Part shown: positions 54,269 to 63,404 of the stretch, in pieces | Position numbering within the stretch: position 1 is the first letter of the stretch | Layout of the letters: each line of letters opens with the position of its first letter | Assembly: GCA_034044135.1 (NCBI GenBank) | Contig: CP139021.1 | Coordinates: 5,285,635 to 5,349,634 of the forward strand | Length of the DNA: 64,000 bases | Direction: 5' to 3' | Source: Flammeovirgaceae bacterium SG7u.111 | GTDB taxonomy: Bacteria; Bacteroidota; Bacteroidia; Cytophagales; Flammeovirgaceae | The notes under the pieces: generated by a model | The model's input: only the letters and a program-made list of their open reading frames with translations | The model's database searches: none | Told to the model about the DNA's origin: nothing | Position numbers and translations under genes: made by a program

Positions 54269-54546
54269 AACACCCGAGGCATCGGACCGTCGAGGTGTCG
54301 AACTGCCATTAAGAACTTGCATAAAGTATAAAAGCTTCTTAGAAATCGATATTTTTTGGGTTTTGAGCCTGAATATGTAACTTATGTTTCTTAGCTTAAC
54401 CTCTGGTAGAAATAGTTAAAAGTAGAGAATATACGTTAGATAAATTTTTTATATATAAATTTATATTTCAAATATAAAAACTATTTGCTATTAAAAAAAG
54501 GATAGCATCACCTCCTCCAAACCAAGTTTTAAAATAAAAAATTACG

Positions 54547-55359
54547 ATGAAAAACAACATACTATTAATTTTAGCCGCCTTTATCCTATTAGCATCATGC
54601 AATTCAAAACCCAACACCACGGAAGAAGTTGCCGCACCAGAAAAAAGCACCGAGGAAACTTGGCAGATCCTCTTCAACGGCAAAGACCTCGATGGCTGGA
54701 CGCCTAAATTTTACCACCACGAAGTTGGGGAGAATTACGCCAACACTTTTAGAGTGGTGGATGGCGCAATCCAAGTAAATTACGACGATTATAACGAGTT
54801 CAATGACCGCTACGGGCACTTGTTTTATAAAGAGCCATTTTCCTCGTACCACCTAAAGTTTGAATACCGATTTACCGACCAATGGCTGGAAGATGCAGCG
54901 AAATACACCTACCGCAATAGCGGGGTGATGTTCCACTCGCAAGACCCCAAAACGATCTTGAAAGAGCAAGACTGGCCCATTTCGGTGGAATACCAAATGC
55001 TGGCAGATGCGGGAGATGGCAACCCCCGACCTACTGGGAATATGTGCTCGCCCGGTACGGAAATATTTTTTGAAGGAGAAATGGACGCTCGCCACTGCGT
55101 CCAGTCATCCTCCGATACCTACGCTTGGGACGAATGGGTGAAAAGCGACCTTATAGTCTATGGAGATTCACTGGTAATCCACTTGGTGAATGGCGATACG
55201 GTTTTACGTTACACCAAGCCGCAAATAGGCGGCGGCGTGGCCAATGGCTTCGATCCGGCTATCAAAATTGATGGCACACCTTTGACTTCAGGCTACATTG
55301 GCTTACAAGCAGAAGGGCAAGGAGTGGAATTTAAAAATATCAAAATCAAAAAGCTTTAA
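54547..55359 (+). CDS. DUF1080 (3-keto-disaccharide hydrolase-like) lipoprotein
   Basis: 270 residues. The signal ends in lipobox LLASC (Cys18). The concanavalin-like fold opens WQILFNGKDLDGWTPK, the family signature, followed by FRVVDGAIQV, YGHLFYKEPFSSYHLKFEYRF, NSGVMFHSQDP and GYIGLQAEGQGVEFKNIKIKKL, which ends the domain. Members hydrolyse 3-keto-glycosides in an oxidation-dependent sugar pathway, or have unknown activity. Two more genes follow on the same strand with short gaps, so an operon is possible. Confidence 0.93.
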   Translation: MKNNILLILAAFILLASCNSKPNTTEEVAAPEKSTEETWQILFNGKDLDGWTPKFYHHEVGENYANTFRVVDGAIQVNYDDYNEFNDRYGHLFYKEPFSSYHLKFEYRFTDQWLEDAAKYTYRNSGVMFHSQDPKTILKEQDWPISVEYQMLADAGDGNPRPTGNMCSPGTEIFFEGEMDARHCVQSSSDTYAWDEWVKSDLIVYGDSLVIHLVNGDTVLRYTKPQIGGGVANGFDPAIKIDGTPLTSGYIGLQAEGQGVEFKNIKIKKL

Positions 55360-55437
55360 CTATTAACAAGGCATGTCTTGTTGGTACACCTTGTCAAAAT
55401 CAACCAATTTAGTTCCACTATTTAAAATACCAAACCA

Positions 55438-56478
55438 ATGAAACTATACGCAGGATCTTATACCGAATTTGTAGGAGATGGACTGGAAGGACACGGAGAA
55501 GGAATTTATGTATTTGAGTTTGAAGAAAGTGACGGCTTCCTAAAGTTGCTTTTTAAGGGAAAAAACAGGAACACTTCGTACCTTTCTCTTAACGAAGACA
55601 AAAAACTACTTTACACTTTTCAGGAACTGAGCGAAGACAAATCTCCCAAGTTGCTAACCTATTCCATCCAAGACAATAACTTGGAATTACTTCACGAACA
55701 AGAAATTGAAGGAGGCTTGCCTTGCCATTTGCAGAAGCTTAAAAACCACGATCTTTTGGCTGTTGCCTGCTACCAAACTGGGAATGTCGTCCTTTTTCCA
55801 CTTGATGAAAAAGGGATGCCCCAACCAGCAGTTCAAAATATCCGGCACGAAGGAAGTAGCGTGAACAAAGTACGCCAAGAAGCCCCTCATGCCCACATGG
55901 CGTACTCCAACCCGCGCGGATTAGTTTATGTTCCAGACTTGGGCATCGACAAAATAATGGTTTACCAAGTTGTTGGGGGGAAACTAAAAAGAGTTGACCA
56001 GATTGAAGTTCCAATGGGACGAGGCCCTCGGCACATCGATTTTCACCCTTCCAATAAATATGCTTTTGTTATGAACGAGCTGACAGGCGATGTAAGCTTG
56101 CTCAAAAACGATGGGAGAAAATTTAGGTGGGAAAAGAATTTGCTGTCATTGCCCAAAGCTTTGGAAGAAGATGCCGCTTCTTCGGCAATAAAGGTTGACA
56201 GATCGGGACAATTCATCTATTGCGGCGACCGAAGCAACCATTGCATTTCCATTTTGAAGTTTGACATAGAAACGGAGTCCTTGACGCTGGCAGGAAACCA
56301 AGAAACGTTTGGAAAAACTCCACGTGACTTCACCCTTTCCCCATCGGGAAAATGGCTGATAGCCGCCAACCAAGACTCGGATTCTATCGTAGTATTTGAA
56401 GTGGACAAACAAAGTGGATTACTTACCAAAACTCATGAGAACAAAGAAGCAGCATCTGTGGTATGTTTGAAGTTTTGA
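55438..56478 (+). CDS. Lactonase-family (7-bladed beta-propeller) protein, Pgl-like
   Basis: 346 residues, no signal peptide. Propeller markers: YAGSYTEF, YLSLNEDKKLLYTFQEL, PHAHMAYSNPRGLVYVPDLGIDKIMVY, GRGPRHIDFHPSNKYAFVMNEL, QFIYCGDRSNHCISIL and TPRDFTLSPSGKWLIAANQDSDSIVVFEVD. This is the YbhE/6-phosphogluconolactonase-like fold. It could act on a lactone made by oxidation of a sugar, which fits the DUF1080 gene upstream; the activity is inferred from fold only. Confidence 0.9.
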   Translation: MKLYAGSYTEFVGDGLEGHGEGIYVFEFEESDGFLKLLFKGKNRNTSYLSLNEDKKLLYTFQELSEDKSPKLLTYSIQDNNLELLHEQEIEGGLPCHLQKLKNHDLLAVACYQTGNVVLFPLDEKGMPQPAVQNIRHEGSSVNKVRQEAPHAHMAYSNPRGLVYVPDLGIDKIMVYQVVGGKLKRVDQIEVPMGRGPRHIDFHPSNKYAFVMNELTGDVSLLKNDGRKFRWEKNLLSLPKALEEDAASSAIKVDRSGQFIYCGDRSNHCISILKFDIETESLTLAGNQETFGKTPRDFTLSPSGKWLIAANQDSDSIVVFEVDKQSGLLTKTHENKEAASVVCLKF

Positions 56479-56538
56479 TTCTTGCAATTTCACCTTTCCC
56501 AACCCAACTAGCTTTTAGAACTCTACCAACCCTAACCT

Positions 56539-57393
56539 ATGCATTGCAAAAACTGCAAAAAAGAACTCGCTGAAGAAGTAAATTACTGTGACAATTGTGG
56601 TGGAAAAGTGATCCGAGAAAGGATTACCTTCAAAAACATGGTTTCCAACCTTTTGGCTACAGCTTTTGGATGGGACAATAAGTATTTCATGACACTGAAA
56701 GCACTTGTTTTACAGCCCGAAACCATTCTAAAAGAATTTATAAATGGCACTCGTAACAAGTACGTGAACCCCTTTACTTTTTTTGCCATAGGCATGGCTA
56801 TCGCTATCCTAACCTTCAACCAGTTTGAAGACCATTACCTCAAAACTATTGGGCAAGTAAACGAAGCCCAGTTTGAGATGATGGACGAAACTGTTCTAAA
56901 AAGTGACATTGAAAACGAGGAGAGGGATTCGATAAAAAGTAAAGAACTTTCTGAAAGAGAATTAAAACTTGAAGAAGTCAAAAAAAAGCAAAGGGAGTTT
57001 AGCGACAATATTCAAAAAGGGATTTTGAAAAACTTTAATATCATCTCCTTCTTGATGCTACCGCTCTATGCCTTTATTGCCTTCAAAGTATTTGGCAAAC
57101 CGTATAATTATGGCGAACATTTCATTATATCCGCTTATATACAAGGAGTTACGTTCCTTACAAGTTCAGTCCTTTTTTTAGCATCTCTCCTCATTAATCC
57201 TAGTATTTTCTTAGCCAATATTTTTATTGTAATGTTATACTATATCTATTGCTACAAAAGGCTATACCAATATTCTCTAAAACAGGTATTGGCTAAAATT
57301 GGGAGGTTTATTATCGTACTCTTGCTTGTATCTATAGTTTTTATGCTCATTTCAATTGCCGTAGGGTTAGTAATCGGAAAGTTCATGATGTAG
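56539..57393 (+). CDS. DUF3667 membrane protein with N-terminal zinc ribbon
   Basis: 284 residues. The zinc ribbon has Cys3, Cys6, Cys17 and Cys20 (MHCKNCKK, YCDNCGG). Next comes the DUF3667 signature LLATAFGWDNKYFMTLKALVLQPETILKEFINGTRNKYVNPFTFFAI, then a helical linker (about 115-165) and five hydrophobic helices to the end. A conserved but uncharacterised Bacteroidota inner-membrane protein; role unknown. Confidence 0.88.
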   Translation: MHCKNCKKELAEEVNYCDNCGGKVIRERITFKNMVSNLLATAFGWDNKYFMTLKALVLQPETILKEFINGTRNKYVNPFTFFAIGMAIAILTFNQFEDHYLKTIGQVNEAQFEMMDETVLKSDIENEERDSIKSKELSERELKLEEVKKKQREFSDNIQKGILKNFNIISFLMLPLYAFIAFKVFGKPYNYGEHFIISAYIQGVTFLTSSVLFLASLLINPSIFLANIFIVMLYYIYCYKRLYQYSLKQVLAKIGRFIIVLLLVSIVFMLISIAVGLVIGKFMM

Positions 57394-57460
57394 TTCAACC
57401 TATTTTCCTTTTGAGAAACCGCTTATTTGCACTAGTTTTCTAGCTAATGCGAATTCAGCT

Positions 57461-58663
57461 ATGGCAAATAACAAAAAGAACTCATTGAGCGGACCGGGAA
57501 TGCTAATCACAGCAGCATTCATTGGTCCAGGGACAGTCACCGTATGCACCCTTGCCGGGGTAAAACACGGATTGCAATTACTCTGGGCAGTGCTGCTCTC
57601 CATCCTGATGACGATGCTCTTTCAAGAAATGGCAGCCCGTTTGGGGATAGTCACCCGAAAGGATTTGGCTTCCCTCATCAAATCGGAGATTAAGCTTCCT
57701 GTCTTAAAAATATTCACCCTAATAGTGGTGATGTCGGCAATAGTAGTTGGAAATGGTGTTTATGAGGCGGGAAATATCAGCGGAGGTGCTTTGGGTTTGG
57801 ATACGTTCATTCCTAGCAATGGATTCAAAACAACTCCCTTGATCATCGGTTCGTTTGCCTTCCTGCTGCTTTGGTTTGGTAACCATAAAGTACTTGAAAT
57901 AGGCTTGGCGATTTTGGTCGCTTTTATGAGCATAGCCTTTGTAGTAGCAGCCATTTTGGTGAAGCCCGATATTTCCACATTGGCAGCGGGGCTTTTCCTT
58001 CCTCAAATTCCTGAAAAGGGCATGCTGGATGTGCTTGGCTTGGTTGGAACAACCATCGTTCCCTACAACCTGTTTTTACATGCTTCCTTGGCAAAGGATA
58101 AATGGAAAAGCGCTGACGAAGTGAAAGATGCTAAAAGAAATACGGTTTCTGCAATAGCTATTGGAGGGGTGATTTCCCTCGCCATTGTTGTTTCGGCTTC
58201 CGCCTTGCAAGGGGAAGGAATAAGCAGTGCTACCGATTTGGCAAAAGGCTTAGCCCCTCTTTTTGGTGAGGGTGCGAAATACTTGATCTCTTTGGGGCTT
58301 TTTGCCGCAGGAATTACTTCTGCTATTACCGCACCGCTGGCAGCCGCTTATGTGATGGCGGGCGGATTTGGTTGGGAAGCCAAGCTCAGCTCAACTAAGT
58401 TTCGCCTCACATGGATTATAATTCTTGCCATAGGCGTGCTCTTTGCCTCCATCGGCTTCAAACCTATAGAAGTGATTCGCTTTGCCCAAGTTGCCAATGG
58501 CTTGCTGCTCCCTATCATCGGTTTCTTATTGGTGTGGCTTTGCAGCAAAAGCAGTTTACTGGGTACTTACAAAAACAAAACGTTAACCACAGTGCTAGCG
58601 AGCGTCTTTGTTTTATTGATTACGATCTTGGGACTGAAAAGTATTTGGGGGGTTATTGCTTAA
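57461..58663 (+). CDS. Nramp-superfamily transporter lacking the canonical metal-site motifs
   Basis: 400 residues, about 11 helices with LeuT-like topology. The fold is recognisable from SILMTMLFQEMAARLGIVTRKDLA, YEAGNISGGALGL, TTIVPYNLFLHASLAK and SAITAPLAAAYVMAGGFGW. The metal-binding DPGN motif of helix 1 reads GPGT (22-25), so both Asp and Asn are gone; the helix 6 MPH reads VPY (200-202). These residues coordinate Mn2+/Fe2+ in true Nramps. This subgroup may move a larger or differently coordinated ion, as in the NRAMP-related Mg2+ transporters, or another substrate. Monocistronic. Confidence 0.88.
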   Translation: MANNKKNSLSGPGMLITAAFIGPGTVTVCTLAGVKHGLQLLWAVLLSILMTMLFQEMAARLGIVTRKDLASLIKSEIKLPVLKIFTLIVVMSAIVVGNGVYEAGNISGGALGLDTFIPSNGFKTTPLIIGSFAFLLLWFGNHKVLEIGLAILVAFMSIAFVVAAILVKPDISTLAAGLFLPQIPEKGMLDVLGLVGTTIVPYNLFLHASLAKDKWKSADEVKDAKRNTVSAIAIGGVISLAIVVSASALQGEGISSATDLAKGLAPLFGEGAKYLISLGLFAAGITSAITAPLAAAYVMAGGFGWEAKLSSTKFRLTWIIILAIGVLFASIGFKPIEVIRFAQVANGLLLPIIGFLLVWLCSKSSLLGTYKNKTLTTVLASVFVLLITILGLKSIWGVIA

Positions 58664-58682
58664 AAGCTTCCTGTTTTCCAAT

Positions 58683-58783
58683 CTCGCTCGGCTCCAGCCG
58701 AGTGAGGAATATTTATCGGGCGTCCACGCCCAAGGTAGCCAGAGGCTACAACACTAGTTACCACTCGGCGAGAGCCGAGCGGC
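58683..58783. repeat. Four-hairpin palindromic element
   Basis: A: CTCGCTCGGC-TCCA-GCCGAGTGAG (58683-58706, one G-U). B: GGGCG-TCCA-CGCCC (58718-58731). C: GTAGCC-AGA-GGCTAC (58735-58749). D: CTCGGC-GAGA-GCCGAG (58764-58779). D and its flanks are an inverted copy of A (17 of 19 positions). It is GC-rich in AT-rich surroundings and has no coding capacity. Confidence 0.7.
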
Positions 58784-58887
58784 AGGTGTGGATAGAAGTC
58801 GTATTTGAAACAACTTTACGCATTAGACAAATCTGTTTCTAGTTCATCTTCAAGCCCTTCATGAAAATACGACACGTTGTATTTTTT

Positions 58888-59073
58888 TTAAATATCAAGA
58901 AAATCCAACCTGCTTATGTTCAATATTTTTGCAGCATTTCCAGATGGAATTTTCCCAATCTCGTACAGCTTTATCATAGAAAGTTTTTTGATCTCTTCCT
59001 CAAATCCTCCTTTTTCCATTTTGAGGGAAAAAGCTAGCGATTCTGGATAATTTACTGCTATGAGTTGATTCAT
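58888..59073 (-). CDS. UPF0175 family protein (orphan antitoxin-like)
   Basis: 61 residues from the ATG at 59073; the longer frame to 59166 adds a cysteine-rich, non-conserved N-terminus. KKLSMIKLYEIGKIPSGNAAKILNISRLDFLDI is the UPF0175 core (family LFELGKISSGKAAELLGISRVEFLELL). Such proteins usually act as antitoxin partners of PIN-domain-like toxins, but no partner follows before the transporter end. It is at the short end of the family range and may be a solitary or decayed unit. Confidence 0.7.
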   Translation of the reverse strand: MNQLIAVNYPESLAFSLKMEKGGFEEEIKKLSMIKLYEIGKIPSGNAAKILNISRLDFLDI

Positions 59074-59221
59074 CTTTCTAAAGTCTTTGTTCAAAAATAC
59101 AGAATACTTTTTTGAGCATCCTTCACAAAAAAGGCAACATAAAACACAATCAAATAGTGTGGGCAATCACAAATAAGCCCGTGCTATGACTGACTTATTC
59201 GTAATTGAACCTCCCAAAAAC

Positions 59222-61168
59222 CTACTCAACCACTCTCACACCAATGTAAGAAGAACTTTCACCCGAGGTGTACACTCGGTGCATGGCTTTTTGAAAATCC
59301 TTTTCCTCAGCTTGGTAAATATTGACATAGGTCTGCGGGTTTCTATCCACCAAGGGAAACCATGAGCTTTGGACTTGGATCATGATTTTGTGTCCCTTTT
59401 TGAACCTGTGGGAAGCATCTTGCATATCAAACTTGACATGTTCGATCTTGTTCGGCACCATCGGCTCTGTTTTCGTGAAACCATTTCGGAATTTTGCCCG
59501 CATCACTTCTCCTCTTATCAACAACTGAAAGCCCCCCATTTTCATACCTGGATTTATCGGGCTATCGTTCGGAGCATCATTTGGATAGACATCTATCAAC
59601 TTTACTATAAAATCAGCATCGGCGCCTGTGGTGGAAACAAATAAGTTGGCAAATACATTTCCAGCAATCACCACATCTTCTTCCAATACCTCCGATTCGT
59701 ATACCAACACATCGGGTCGCCTTGCGGCAAACCGCTGGTCTTCGTACATAAAATCACTTCCCCTGATAATCCTTGTTTCAGCCGTGTAAGGCACGGGCTT
59801 GTTGGGATCGCTGAGGTATTCGTCAAAAGTTGGTTCGGCTTTTTCAGTTGATGTTTCTTCGAAAGAAAGCCTTCCATCAGGATGGAGAAATAACTTTTTC
59901 TCAACCGACGTTTTAGGTGGCCACTGCTCGTAATTCCTCCATTTGTTTGCCCCAGTTTCAAAAATATAAGCTTTAGGAAGTTCGGGACTAGGGCCATTTT
60001 TCAGGTAATGCTTGAAAAATGGTAGTTCGATTTCTGTTTGGTAAAACTCGCTATGCTTTCCATTGAAGCGGATATTCCCAAGCGATTCTCCCGTTCCACG
60101 CGCCCAACCTCCATGAATCCACGGTCCCATCACCAATAGGTTCGGAGATTTTGGGTCGTTGGCTTCGATGCCCTGATAAGCTTTCAGTGGCCCATAAAGG
60201 TCTTCTTGGTCGAACCAACCTCCTACTACCATCACGGCAGGCTTGATGTCTTTTAGGTGGGGAACTGGTGTTCGGGCTTGCCAAAATGTATCGTAAACTT
60301 CATGCTCCATCAACTGATTCCAAATCCTATTTTCGCCTTTAAATATTTTCTCATCAATGTTTTTGATCGGGCCAATGCCCATGTAAAATTGATAGGAATC
60401 AGGCGTGCCATATTCTCGAAAAGGACGGTAGCCAGAAGTAACCGGCTCGGGACGAGGAGAGCCAAAAGAGGATATAAAGGCGAAAGAACCCATCAGAAAA
60501 AATGCGCCATTATGGTGGCGATCGTCCCCCATGTACCAGTCGGAAACAGGTGCTTGTGGAGAAGCAGCTTTCAAGGCAGGATGGGCTTCTATTGTGGTCA
60601 TGGTGGTGTAAAACCCCGGCGAAGAAATACCCCAAGTCCCTACTTTCCCATTGTTACCTTCAATGTTTTTAATCAACCAATCGATGGTGTCGTAAGTGTC
60701 TGAACTTTCATCAAATTCCTTCCCTTTTTTATTGGGAATAAAAGGGCGGTATGCCTCAAACTCTCCTTCGGACATGTACCTACCCCGCACATCCTGATAC
60801 ACAATAATGTACCCGTCGCGGGCAAAATGCATGGATGGTCCAATGGTTTTTTTAAAATTTCCCTCTCCATAAGGGCGGCAGCTGTACGGAGTCCGCTGCA
60901 ACATGATAGGATAGGCATTTTTCTCCGAAATATCCTTTGGGAGATAAATAGAAGTGAAAAGCTTCACCCCGTCCCGCATCGGAATTTGGCGCTCAATCTT
61001 GGTGTAATGCTCCCGAATGTAGAGCGAATCTTCATTGATAGTTTCTTGAGCTTCGGCAATGGAAAAACTGCCAAAAGAAAGCGAAGTGAACAACAAAAGT
61101 ACAAGTCCCATCTTCCAGATAGGAAAAGTACTCGGCAAAGTGCCAAGTTTTAAACGTACGTAGGTCAA
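59222..61168 (-). CDS. CocE/NonD family (X-Pro dipeptidyl-peptidase-like) hydrolase, secreted
   Basis: 648 residues; an alternative start at Met20 gives a cleaner signal peptide (MGLVLLLFTSLSFGSFSIAEAQ). The alpha/beta catalytic part contains IPMRDGVKLFTSIYLPKD, YIIVYQDVRGRYMSEGEFEAYRPF and the nucleophile Ser182 in GISSPG (family GxSYxG, Tyr replaced by Ser). PAVMVVGGWFDQEDLYGPLKAYQ provides the acid and NLLVMGPWIHGGWARG the histidine. The C-terminal jelly-roll runs about 430-648. Acts on peptide or acyl-ester bonds outside the cytoplasm. Confidence 0.9.
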   Translation of the reverse strand: MTYVRLKLGTLPSTFPIWKMGLVLLLFTSLSFGSFSIAEAQETINEDSLYIREHYTKIERQIPMRDGVKLFTSIYLPKDISEKNAYPIMLQRTPYSCRPYGEGNFKKTIGPSMHFARDGYIIVYQDVRGRYMSEGEFEAYRPFIPNKKGKEFDESSDTYDTIDWLIKNIEGNNGKVGTWGISSPGFYTTMTTIEAHPALKAASPQAPVSDWYMGDDRHHNGAFFLMGSFAFISSFGSPRPEPVTSGYRPFREYGTPDSYQFYMGIGPIKNIDEKIFKGENRIWNQLMEHEVYDTFWQARTPVPHLKDIKPAVMVVGGWFDQEDLYGPLKAYQGIEANDPKSPNLLVMGPWIHGGWARGTGESLGNIRFNGKHSEFYQTEIELPFFKHYLKNGPSPELPKAYIFETGANKWRNYEQWPPKTSVEKKLFLHPDGRLSFEETSTEKAEPTFDEYLSDPNKPVPYTAETRIIRGSDFMYEDQRFAARRPDVLVYESEVLEEDVVIAGNVFANLFVSTTGADADFIVKLIDVYPNDAPNDSPINPGMKMGGFQLLIRGEVMRAKFRNGFTKTEPMVPNKIEHVKFDMQDASHRFKKGHKIMIQVQSSWFPLVDRNPQTYVNIYQAEEKDFQKAMHRVYTSGESSSYIGVRVVE

Positions 61169-61399
61169 TAGCGTGAATTTTAGTGAATGTGGTTGTAGCT
61201 AGTGAATTTACATATTTTCTGGATAGAAGTAAGATAGAAAAGTCGGTTTTTCATCTTCATGTTTTTCATAGACAGGTCTTCCCTTCTTTTATGTAGGGTT
61301 TTGTTTTCCCCAAGCCTTCTTCAGTGAGGTAACCGCAGGTTTCTTTTGAGTTTTACCCAGTAACTTTTAGCCAAAGGCTATAGGGTATAGCAGTCGATA

Positions 61400-61420
61400 A
61401 AACCTTGTGAAGGAAGGTTT
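61400..61420. terminator. Weak terminator hairpin
   Basis: AAACCTT (61400-61406) and AAGGTTT (61414-61420) with a 7-base loop, just past the TPR-lipoprotein stop. A short T-rich run follows on neither strand clearly. Confidence 0.4.
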
Positions 61421-61432
61421 AAGTCTAGAAAA

Positions 61433-63157
61433 CTACTTCAACCTCGCCGTTGTTAATTCGATATCGGCAGTTGCCCATATCTCTGACAAGCTTTCTGTTA
61501 CTTCGGCAACCTTCATCTCGTCATTTAGTTTGGCATAAGCTGCTTTCATTCCATGCAAGGCCCAACCATTTTTGGGCAGCCGTGCCAGATCTTCTTCAAA
61601 AGTCCTGATTGCCTCCTCGTACTTTCCTGCCTCCACTTGCACCGAACCAAGGTGATGCCTCACCGAGAAAAACCAATCGGGTGGCTCGTTGTAATTGAGG
61701 TTGTCTTCTATTCCCACCGCTTCTTTTAGCAGCACAATACTTTCCTCAAACTGCCCTTCGCTAGCCAAAATCTCTGCTTTCAACACTCGCTGGGCTATTT
61801 GCAGCAACACATCTACCGAATTGATATCCCAAATAGTGACTTCTTTCAGCGATTCGTCAGCAGCATATTTCTCTAATGAAACCAATTCTTTTTTAGCATT
61901 TTCGAGATCATCCAAACCCAAGTAAGCCATTCCCCGAGCATAATTCCTGACCGCCTCAGGGTATTTCAGCGTGGTATCCGCATTTGTCATTTTCAGCACT
62001 TTTTCCCATTCCCCAAACTTCGCATACACGTAATAAGGAATGGTGTAATAATGCTGGATTGTCCCCCAGCCCGGCTCTTTCATCAGTTGGGTGTTTGAAT
62101 GCGCCGATACTTCATCAGCAGCTTTTAATGCCCATTTGCTGTTGCCTTCCAGCGTAGCCGTTGCCGCCATAAAATGATAGTTGTGAGGATAATACGCCAA
62201 AGGATACGCCCCTTGCGCATGGCAAGAAGTGACGTAATTACTATCGACCTTTACTGCCCGAATGTTTGCCAACGTGCCCTTGTGGTAATCGCCCGTGCGG
62301 ATGTAAATATGGGACGGCATGTGCACCAAGTGCCCTGCCCCAGGCACCAAATCTTCATCAAATACCTGAGCACTTTCCAAGCCTTTTTCAGGCTCAAGCG
62401 AAGCTTCCACCAAGTGGATATTGAAATGGTGAGCACCTGCATGTTTGGGGTTTATTACTAATGCTTTTTCCAGCAAAGAACTGATTTCAAGCGTCCATTC
62501 TTTCGGGTTTCCCGCCTTGTCCCACAAATCCCACGGGTGCAAATCCATGATAGATTCGGCACAAATGGTAGCGATGTCTGCATCTTCGGGGAAGGCTTCG
62601 TGCACCGTTTTCATGGCTTCTGAAAAGGCAACATCCAAGGAGCTCCTGTCTGCCACCACCTCTTTGGAATAGCGCTGCCCCAAGGCATTTATCAAAGCTT
62701 GTTCTTTTGCACTTGCGCTTCCTGCCAAAGCCACCGCTTGTTGGATGGCGTCGTAGGCTCTTTGGTAGTTATCAGGTTCCATGCCCGCATTGTAGTTGGG
62801 CCCCAGCACAAAAGCATAGCCCCAATACGCCATGGCGCAGGCAGAATCCAGCTTGGTGGCATAGTGAAAAGAGCGGGCAGCCTCCGCATGGTTAAACCCA
62901 TAGGCGAGTACCAAGCCTTGGTTCACATACTTTTGCGCCAACTCGCTGTTGGTTGTTACAGGGAAGCTCAACACATCCAGCCCATCTATCAGCGGAGCTT
63001 TATTATCCGTGGTGTACCAGTCCGCATCAGTGGTGACGGGCACGCATAGCACCTGCCGAAGCTGAGGCGGTTCTTCGGGAGAGTTGGTGTTTTCCTTTTT
63101 GGCACAGCTACTGATTAGCAATAGGCAAAGAGGAACAAGGGCAAAATAACGGTTCAT
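61433..63157 (-). CDS. TPR-repeat lipoprotein
   Basis: 574 residues with lipobox LLISSC (Cys18). TPR-like helical pairs run through most of the protein: NQGLVLAYGFNHAEAARSFHYATKLDSACAMAYWGYAFVLGPNYN, and near the end PEAVRNYARGMAYLGLDDLENAKKELVSLEKYA and SVRHHLGSVQVEAGKYEEAIRTFEEDLARLPKNGWALHGMKAAYAKL. Relatives are common, uncharacterised Bacteroidota surface lipoproteins. A TPR array implies protein-protein contact in the periplasm or at the outer membrane. Confidence 0.88.
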   Translation of the reverse strand: MNRYFALVPLCLLLISSCAKKENTNSPEEPPQLRQVLCVPVTTDADWYTTDNKAPLIDGLDVLSFPVTTNSELAQKYVNQGLVLAYGFNHAEAARSFHYATKLDSACAMAYWGYAFVLGPNYNAGMEPDNYQRAYDAIQQAVALAGSASAKEQALINALGQRYSKEVVADRSSLDVAFSEAMKTVHEAFPEDADIATICAESIMDLHPWDLWDKAGNPKEWTLEISSLLEKALVINPKHAGAHHFNIHLVEASLEPEKGLESAQVFDEDLVPGAGHLVHMPSHIYIRTGDYHKGTLANIRAVKVDSNYVTSCHAQGAYPLAYYPHNYHFMAATATLEGNSKWALKAADEVSAHSNTQLMKEPGWGTIQHYYTIPYYVYAKFGEWEKVLKMTNADTTLKYPEAVRNYARGMAYLGLDDLENAKKELVSLEKYAADESLKEVTIWDINSVDVLLQIAQRVLKAEILASEGQFEESIVLLKEAVGIEDNLNYNEPPDWFFSVRHHLGSVQVEAGKYEEAIRTFEEDLARLPKNGWALHGMKAAYAKLNDEMKVAEVTESLSEIWATADIELTTARLK

Positions 63158-63404
63158 GTTTTTCTATTTTTTTAGAGGAAGAAAGCTAGTGGTGAAGTAA
63201 ACTATAGGTGAGCTTAGGCGGGCAACTTGCATGAAGTTGGTTAGTAGGAGTTGTTGCTAATTGTTAAAGGTAAGATTTATTAGTTGGAAAACAAAGGTTG
63301 TGTGAATAGAGAAAAGTAAGACTATAGTATGACTTTATAAAGAAAAAAGAAACCTATAGGTTTACAAAAAGTGCGATCTGCCTATTTTTAAAGTGCAAGC
63401 TGAT

